Shown: piece by piece, positions 58,907 through 64,000 of the stretch
Layout: every line of letters starts with the position of its first letter
Numbering within the stretch: position 1 is the first letter of the stretch
Assembly (NCBI GenBank): GCA_037440065.1
Contig: JBBIUV010000015.1
Location: 558,001 to 622,000, forward strand
Reading direction: 5' to 3'
DNA length: 64,000 bases
Source: UBA1563 sp037440065
Lineage (GTDB): Bacteria; Bacteroidota; Ignavibacteria; Ignavibacteriales; Ignavibacteriaceae
The notes under the pieces: generated by a model
What the model saw: the letters and a program-made list of their open reading frames with translations, nothing else
Told to the model about the DNA's origin: nothing
Databases searched by the model: none
Translations under genes and position numbers: made by a program

Positions 58907-61900
58907 ATGTTCAAACAATATTCTGATTCTGTAAACTACGCTACTTTAGAAAAAGAGATTCTCAAGTTCTGGCAAGACCATAAAATTTTTGAAAAAAGCA
59001 TTCATTCGCGCAGCGAAGAAAAATCCTTTACCTTCTACGAAGGTCCGCCAACCGTAAACGGAAAACCAGGCATTCATCATGTGATGGCTAGAACCTTAAA
59101 AGATTTGATTTGCCGCTACAAAACTTTGCAGGGTTATCAAGTTCATAGAAAAGCCGGATGGGACACTCACGGTTTGCCGGTGGAAATTGCGCTTGAAAAG
59201 GAATTGGATTTTTCACAAAAATCAGATATTGAAAAATACGGTGTTGCTGCATTCAACAAAAAAGCAAAAGATTTGGTTTACGGTCACATAGAAATGAAAG
59301 AAGGGTGGCAGACACTAACCGAACGGATGGGATATTGGATCAATCTTGATGATCCATACATTACCTGCACAAACGATTACATCGAATCAGTCTGGTGGGC
59401 ACTGTCGGAATATTTTAAAAAGGGATTGATCTACAAAGGTTTTAAAATTGTACCTCAATGTCCTCATTGTGAAACGCCTCTTTCTTCACACGAACTTGCG
59501 CTTGGTTACGCCGATGTTAACGATCCGAGTGTCTACATCAAATTCAAATTAAAAGATGAAGATGCGGCAATTTTAGTTTGGACAACGACCCCATGGACGT
59601 TGATTTCAAACGTTGCGCTTGCGGTTGGCCCGGATATCGATTATGTAAAAATAAAAACAGAAAAACATGGAACATTTTATATCGCCGAAGCGCGTCTTTT
59701 GGTTATAAAAGAAGAATATGAAATCCTTTCAAAAGTAAAAGGCGTTGATCTTTTAAATAAAGAATACGAACCGTTGTTCTCATATATCCCAACTGATAAA
59801 AAAGGTTGGTACGTTGTTCCAGGCGATTTTGTTAGCACAGAAGACGGTACAGGAGTTGTTCATATCGCGCCTGCGTTTGGTGCGGACGATTATGAAGTCT
59901 CAAAGAAATTTGATCTCCCATTTCTTCAACCGGTTACTAAAAGCGGAAGATTTACAGACGAAGTAACCGACTTTGCCGGACGTTTGGTAAAATCTCTTAA
60001 GTTTACAACACATGAAGAAAAAGGTGTTGACCCTGATGTTGTGAGAAATTTGAAAGAGAGAAATCTCATTTACAAAGCCGGTAACGATTATCTTCACTCA
60101 TACCCGCACTGCTGGCGATGCGATAATCCGTTGATCTATTATGCGCGCGACAGTTGGTACATCCGCACAACGGAAATTTCAAAACGGATGATCGAGTTAA
60201 ACAAAACGATCAACTGGTGTCCGCCTGAAGTAGGTGCAGGAAGATTCGGCAACTGGCTTGAAGAAAATAAAGATTGGTCACTTTCTCGCGATCGTTATTG
60301 GGGAACGCCGCTTCCACTTTGGTTAAGCGATGACGGCGATATGTTTGCAATCGGCTCTGTTGTCGAATTGAAAGAAGGATTTGTTGAACGGGATGGAAAG
60401 AAAATTCTTGTAAAAGATTTACCCGATGGAGAAATTGATCTTCACAAACCTTTTGTTGATGATGTTAAATTTGAACGGAACGGGAAAGTTTACAAACGTA
60501 CTCCCGAATTGATCGACGTCTGGTTTGATAGCGGTTCCATGCCGTTTGCGCAGTATCATTATCCGTTTGAAAATAAAGAATGGTTTGATAAAAATTTCCC
60601 TTCGGATTTTATTTGCGAAGGTATTGATCAAACACGCGGCTGGTTTTATACACTGCATGCAATTTCAACAATGTTATTCGATAAAGTTGCTTACAAAAAT
60701 GTTCTTGTCAACGATTTAATCTTAGACAAAGCTGGACAGAAAATGTCCAAATCAAAAGGGAACACAGTTGATCCATTCACTTTGTTTGATAAATACGGCG
60801 CAGATGCAACCCGCTGGTATTTAACGGTAAATAATCCGCCATGGCGCCCAACACTTTTCAGCGAAGATGATTTGGCCGAAACGCAGCGCAAGTTCTTTGG
60901 AACTTTGTTAAATACTTATTCGTTCTTTGCTCTGTATGCCAACATCGATAAGTTCAATTTCAGTGAAAAGTTCATTCCTTACGAAGAACGCCCTGAGATT
61001 GACCGGTGGATAATTTCAAAATTAAATTCCGTGGTAAAAGAATATCAGCAGTTCATGGATGCTTATGATGTTACCAAAGCTGCCAGATTAATTTATTCGT
61101 TTACCATCGATCATCTTTCAAACTGGTATGTTAGAAGAAATAGAAGACGTTTCTGGAAATCGGAGAATAATCAGAATAAAGTTGCGGCATACCAAACATT
61201 GTATGAAAGTTTGAAAATCATTGCCAAACTTCTTTCTCCGTTTGCTCCTTTCTTCGCGGAAGAATTATACCAGAATTTAAACGGAAATACAAAAGAAGAA
61301 AGCTTCGAATCGATTCATTTGGCCGATTTCCCCGAAGTAAAATTTGTTGATAAAGTTCTTGAAGAAAAAATGGAACTTGCGCAGCGGGTAGTTTATTTAA
61401 CACGTGCGATGCGTGCGAAGCTGAATTTGAAAGTTCGCCAACCGCTACAAAAAATCATGGTTGCGGTCGAAGCTGCGAAACGTGAGTCACTTACCCAAAT
61501 GCGCGATGTTATTCTTGACGAAGTTAATGTTAAAGAGTTGATCGTGTTAGAGGATGATGCGGATATCGTAACTAAATCGGCTAAGCCAAACTTCAAAACG
61601 TTGGGTCCTAAATTCGGGAAAAAAGTTAATCCCATTGCAAATGCTATCCGGGAATTTAATAAAGAATTAATAGGAAAGCTTGAAAAAGGAGAATCCGTTT
61701 TTGTAACTTTAGGCGAAGAATCTTTTGAAGTTCAAAAGAGTGATGTTGAAATCATCAGTTCGGAAATTACCGGTTGGTCTGTTGAAAGTGACGAAGGAGT
61801 TACCGTTGCGCTTGATACATTGTTGAATGATGATCTAATTCAAGAAGGATTTGCCCGGGAGTTTGTAAACCGCATCCAAAATATGCGGAAAGATGCCGGA

Positions 61901-62101
61901 TTTGAAGTAACCGATCGGATTTTGATTAGCGTTGAAGCAGTTGATGAATTTGTTAATGCAATTAAATTATTTAATCAGTACATTTCGAATGAAACTTTAG
62001 CGAACAAAATTACATTTGAAGTTGGTGAGCAAGGATTCTCTCAAAATTGGGAGATCGGCGCTCACTCGGTTTCAATAACTATCCAAAAGGTTTTAGAATA
62101 A
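58907..62101 (+). CDS. ileS: isoleucyl-tRNA synthetase (long, type 2)
   Basis: Charges tRNA-Ile with isoleucine, with editing. The 1064-residue product has the class I HIGH-equivalent GKPGIHHVMARTLK (~57), the CP1 editing domain, AGWDTHGLPVEIALEKEL and KMSKS as GQKMSKSKGNTVDPF (~611). The C-terminal tRNA-binding helices and a long tail follow. The length and HIGH-region spelling put it in the type 2 (eukaryote-like, mupirocin-tolerant) group. Cys pairs are visible in CPHCETP and CWRCD. It lies 45 bp after the coiled-coil protein gene and 15 bp before the dksA-like gene. Confidence 0.97.
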   Translation: MFKQYSDSVNYATLEKEILKFWQDHKIFEKSIHSRSEEKSFTFYEGPPTVNGKPGIHHVMARTLKDLICRYKTLQGYQVHRKAGWDTHGLPVEIALEKELDFSQKSDIEKYGVAAFNKKAKDLVYGHIEMKEGWQTLTERMGYWINLDDPYITCTNDYIESVWWALSEYFKKGLIYKGFKIVPQCPHCETPLSSHELALGYADVNDPSVYIKFKLKDEDAAILVWTTTPWTLISNVALAVGPDIDYVKIKTEKHGTFYIAEARLLVIKEEYEILSKVKGVDLLNKEYEPLFSYIPTDKKGWYVVPGDFVSTEDGTGVVHIAPAFGADDYEVSKKFDLPFLQPVTKSGRFTDEVTDFAGRLVKSLKFTTHEEKGVDPDVVRNLKERNLIYKAGNDYLHSYPHCWRCDNPLIYYARDSWYIRTTEISKRMIELNKTINWCPPEVGAGRFGNWLEENKDWSLSRDRYWGTPLPLWLSDDGDMFAIGSVVELKEGFVERDGKKILVKDLPDGEIDLHKPFVDDVKFERNGKVYKRTPELIDVWFDSGSMPFAQYHYPFENKEWFDKNFPSDFICEGIDQTRGWFYTLHAISTMLFDKVAYKNVLVNDLILDKAGQKMSKSKGNTVDPFTLFDKYGADATRWYLTVNNPPWRPTLFSEDDLAETQRKFFGTLLNTYSFFALYANIDKFNFSEKFIPYEERPEIDRWIISKLNSVVKEYQQFMDAYDVTKAARLIYSFTIDHLSNWYVRRNRRRFWKSENNQNKVAAYQTLYESLKIIAKLLSPFAPFFAEELYQNLNGNTKEESFESIHLADFPEVKFVDKVLEEKMELAQRVVYLTRAMRAKLNLKVRQPLQKIMVAVEAAKRESLTQMRDVILDEVNVKELIVLEDDADIVTKSAKPNFKTLGPKFGKKVNPIANAIREFNKELIGKLEKGESVFVTLGEESFEVQKSDVEIISSEITGWSVESDEGVTVALDTLLNDDLIQEGFAREFVNRIQNMRKDAGFEVTDRILISVEAVDEFVNAIKLFNQYISNETLANKITFEVGEQGFSQNWEIGAHSVSITIQKVLE

Positions 62102-62115
62102 ACGAGGAAAAAACA

Positions 62116-62880
62116 ATGATAAAAAAATCTTCAGCATCGAAAGCAGCCGCAAAAAAAACTACGGTCAAGAAGGCAAATGCTAAAAAATCAACACCTGCCA
62201 AACATGTCGTAAAAAAAGCAGAAGTGAAAAAAATAGTTGCAAAGAAAGCACCAGCTTCAGCAATTAAGAAAAAGACTGCATTAAATTCAGCTTCTGTAAA
62301 AGCTAAAAAGCCGGAGAAAAAAGTTATTGTTAAAGTTTCAAAAGAAAAGAAAATAGAAAAGGTTATTGTGAAGAAAAAAGTTGAAAAAATTCAGCCCGTA
62401 AAAAAAGAAAAAAAGGTTGAAGCTATTGTTGAAGAAAAGAAAATTGTACACAAAGTAGTTAAAGGATATAACAAAAAAGACCTTGAACACTTTAGAAAAG
62501 TTATTCTTGATAAGCAAAAAGAAATCCGTGAACAACTCCAGAATTTGCAAGAGCAGATGAAAGATCCAACTACGGGTGAATACATTAATGAAAATTCTCC
62601 TTACTCTCTTCATATGGCAGAGCAGGGAACTGATGCAATGGAACGCGAAAAAACGTTTTTGTATTATCAACGCGAAAATAAATTTTTAAGTTACTTGGAT
62701 GATGCTCTAAAAAGAATTGACGCCGGCACATACGGATTATGTCTTGAATGTATTGAGGAACCAAAACATTTGTGCCCGACCTGTCCCCTTATTCCAAAAG
62801 CAAGACTCGAGGCGGTTCCGCATAGCCAACAATGCGTTCAGATAAAGATGTTGCAAGAGAAGAAAATAAAAAATCAATAG
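62116..62880 (+). CDS. TraR/DksA-like zinc-finger protein with Lys/Ala-rich N-terminal extension
   Basis: Two parts in ~254 residues. Residues 1-~110 are extremely Lys/Ala/Val-rich (KKSSASKAAAKKTTVKKANA; KKVEKIQPVKKEKKVE), like histone-H1 or chromatin-like tails, and suggest nucleic-acid binding. Residues ~115-254 form a DksA/TraR domain: EHFRKVILDKQKEIREQLQN coiled coil, AEQGTDAMEREKTFLYYQRE, and a zinc finger CLECIEEPKHLCPTCP (~208-222). ATG 62116 follows AACGAGGAAAA. An in-frame start at 62047 lies inside ileS. The Gram-positive cluster has ylyA, also a DksA/TraR protein, in this same place between ileS and lspA. Confidence 0.88.
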   Translation: MIKKSSASKAAAKKTTVKKANAKKSTPAKHVVKKAEVKKIVAKKAPASAIKKKTALNSASVKAKKPEKKVIVKVSKEKKIEKVIVKKKVEKIQPVKKEKKVEAIVEEKKIVHKVVKGYNKKDLEHFRKVILDKQKEIREQLQNLQEQMKDPTTGEYINENSPYSLHMAEQGTDAMEREKTFLYYQRENKFLSYLDDALKRIDAGTYGLCLECIEEPKHLCPTCPLIPKARLEAVPHSQQCVQIKMLQEKKIKNQ

Positions 62881-62921
62881 TAGTAGGTAACCCCCAATTT
62901 TAGTGAGCAAAGGTTAAGCGA

Positions 62922-63617
62922 GTGAAAGTTCTTTATGTTACGTTCGTTATGGTTATTGTGGATCAATTATCAAAATTTTGGGTTAAGGGTTTCTCCATTC
63001 CGTTTTTAAATCTTCGTCATGAAGGGATGTATTACGGGCAAAGCATAAATGTTATTGGAGATTTTTTCCAACTAACTTTTGTTGAAAATCCCGGAATGGC
63101 TTTTGGCGTTGATGTTACCGATAATGCAAAATTATGGCTTTCACTCTTTTCGATTGTAGCGAGTGTTGGTTTATTTATTTATCTCTATTCAGTAAGAAAA
63201 CAAAGTCTAAGTTTGCGCATAGCCTTATCAATGATCCTTGCCGGTGCGCTGGGTAACTTGATTGACCGTGTTTTTTACGGTGTCTTTTACAGCTATTCCA
63301 CGATCTTTTACGGTAAGGTGGTTGATTTTTTCGATTTCGATTTTTTCGATTTCCAAATTTTCGGAAGAACCTACGACCGCTGGCCTATTTTTAATGTGGC
63401 TGATATGTGCGTCTCAATGGGTGTGTTAATTCTTCTGTTATTCTACAAACAGCACCAAAAAGAACATAAAGAAATTGCAATCACAACCGGTCAGAATGTT
63501 GAAATGTCAGAACAGACATTTCAGAATGACGAAACTTCTGATCTCAATGAGAATTCTCTCGAAAACGAAAAAGTAAAAAATGACGAATCTGATAACAGAG
63601 AAGAAATTCAAAATTGA
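62922..63617 (+). CDS. lspA: lipoprotein signal peptidase (signal peptidase II)
   Basis: Inner-membrane aspartic peptidase that removes signal peptides from lipoproteins, including those encoded here. GTG start (62922) with AAAGG 8 bp upstream. Motifs: VMVIVDQLSKFWV, FVENPGMAFGVDV, the first catalytic Asp in AGALGNLIDRVFYG, and the second in FNVADMCVSMG. A repetitive KVVDFFDFDFFDFQIF segment lies between. After the last helix the protein has an extra ~50-residue acidic polar tail (NVEMSEQTFQNDETSDLNEN) beyond the family core. Its 3' end overlaps rluD by 38 bp. Confidence 0.94.
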   Translation: MKVLYVTFVMVIVDQLSKFWVKGFSIPFLNLRHEGMYYGQSINVIGDFFQLTFVENPGMAFGVDVTDNAKLWLSLFSIVASVGLFIYLYSVRKQSLSLRIALSMILAGALGNLIDRVFYGVFYSYSTIFYGKVVDFFDFDFFDFQIFGRTYDRWPIFNVADMCVSMGVLILLLFYKQHQKEHKEIAITTGQNVEMSEQTFQNDETSDLNENSLENEKVKNDESDNREEIQN

Positions 63618-64000
63618 AGTTACTGCCGGTAAACATAAAGAAAGAATTGATCTTTTTCTCTCCAATGTAATTGAGAACGCAAGCCGCACGCGAGTACAAA
63701 AACTGATTGACGCAGAACTTGTTCTTGTAAATGGAAAGCCTACAAAAGCAAATTACAAAGTTGTACCGCTTGATTTAATTGAAGTTACTATTCCCATTTC
63801 TCCCCGTCCCGAAAAAGCCGAACCAGAAGCAATTCCTTTAGACATTGTATACGAAGATGACTATTTGATTGTGGTTAATAAAGCTGCCGGAATGGTGGCT
63901 CATCCGGCATTTTCTAATTACACAGGAACATTGGTTAACGCTTTACTTCATCATTCAAAAAATTTAAGCGATGTAAATGAACCGGGTCGTCCGGGAATAG
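63580..64000 (+). CDS. rluD: 23S rRNA pseudouridine synthase, RluD type (cut by window edge)
   Basis: Starts at ATG 63580 inside the lspA tail and stays open to the right edge, giving 140 residues of the N-terminal part. It shows the S4-like RNA-binding domain (KERIDLFLSNVIENASRTRV and KLIDAELVLVNGKPTKANYK). The start of the catalytic domain follows: IPLDIVYEDDYLIVVNKAAG and MVAHPAFSNYTGTLVNAL. This GMVAHPA-x-x-x-x-G-TLVNALL arrangement is characteristic of RluD/RluC-family enzymes. The catalytic Asp lies beyond the edge. In B. subtilis the equivalent gene (ylyB) also follows lspA. Confidence 0.9.
   Translation, partial: MTNLITEKKFKIEVTAGKHKERIDLFLSNVIENASRTRVQKLIDAELVLVNGKPTKANYKVVPLDLIEVTIPISPRPEKAEPEAIPLDIVYEDDYLIVVNKAAGMVAHPAFSNYTGTLVNALLHHSKNLSDVNEPGRPGI

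Noticed and set aside
62047..62115. Earlier start of the DksA-like gene within ileS.
   Set aside because: The residues are encoded by the other frame of ileS, while ATG 62116 has a good ribosome binding site.
62338..62670. Minus-strand frames rich in Phe opposite the DksA-like gene.
   Set aside because: They are the complement of Lys-rich codons and have no ribosome binding site.

Overview
The window is about 64 kb of a low-GC, densely coded, mostly housekeeping chromosome. It looks like a member of the Ignavibacteria (Bacteroidota/Chlorobi group). Four things point there: secreted proteins end in a type IX secretion sorting domain with the NYPNPFNP motif (36.7 kb, 41.4 kb); several genes have Bacteroidota-type TAnnTTTG promoter elements; the proteins resemble that group (tricorn-like protease, DUF2652, TonB receptor with a CarboxypepD-like plug extension); and a divIVA-ileS-dksA-lspA-rluD cluster is present. 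This assignment rests on protein recognition, not on a 16S gene, which is absent. No prophage, insertion sequence, CRISPR array or secondary-metabolite cluster was seen.

Left part (1-19.4 kb): a minus-strand run holds a TPR/membrane sensor-like protein (cut by the left edge), an M24 peptidase, methylmalonyl-CoA epimerase and the methylmalonyl-CoA mutase large subunit, then a secreted S9 peptidase with an unusual C-terminal extension. A tRNA-Asn at 7.8 kb is followed by two degenerate tandem copies of its 3' end and terminator. Next come a LytTR two-component pair, an acyltransferase-3 protein, and a divergent locus in which a secreted charged protein faces an OmpR-type kinase/regulator pair across four phased TGTTAA repeats. 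A GH30 lipoprotein, an EamA transporter and a TonB-dependent receptor follow.

Middle (19.4-43.8 kb): a probable small RNA with two C-rich loops (19.7 kb), ilvE, alkaline phosphatase, two tRNA-Arg genes, enolase, an EamA transporter, a macro-domain protein, a DUF2652 protein, a tricorn-like protease, a VanX-type dipeptidase, a queuosine-precursor transporter, and an accessory operon. That operon consists of a 54-residue membrane protein, a lipoprotein and a roughly 1050-residue type IX-secreted protein broken by two frameshifts. A 0.75-kb non-coding stretch at 37.6-38.3 kb contains eleven exactly 21-bp repeats. An M2 peptidase, L28, a second type IX substrate, the threonylcarbamoyl-AMP synthase and an SDR close the section.

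Right part (43.8-64 kb): fabF, a beta-barrel-like protein, malQ, a membrane protein and pta; a minus-strand NAD biosynthesis operon nadB-nadC-mgsA-nadA; four tandem paralogous secreted glycine-rich proteins of unknown function; and a plus-strand cluster yggS-divIVA-purine nucleoside phosphorylase-coiled-coil membrane protein-ileS-dksA-like-lspA-rluD (cut by the right edge). Its gene order parallels the ylmE-divIVA-ileS-ylyA-lspA-ylyB segment of Gram-positive bacteria.

The most interesting candidates for something undescribed are the small RNA at 19.7 kb, the shared TGTTAA regulatory block at 12.2 kb, the four-paralog array at 53.5-56.1 kb and the 21-bp repeat block at 37.9 kb.
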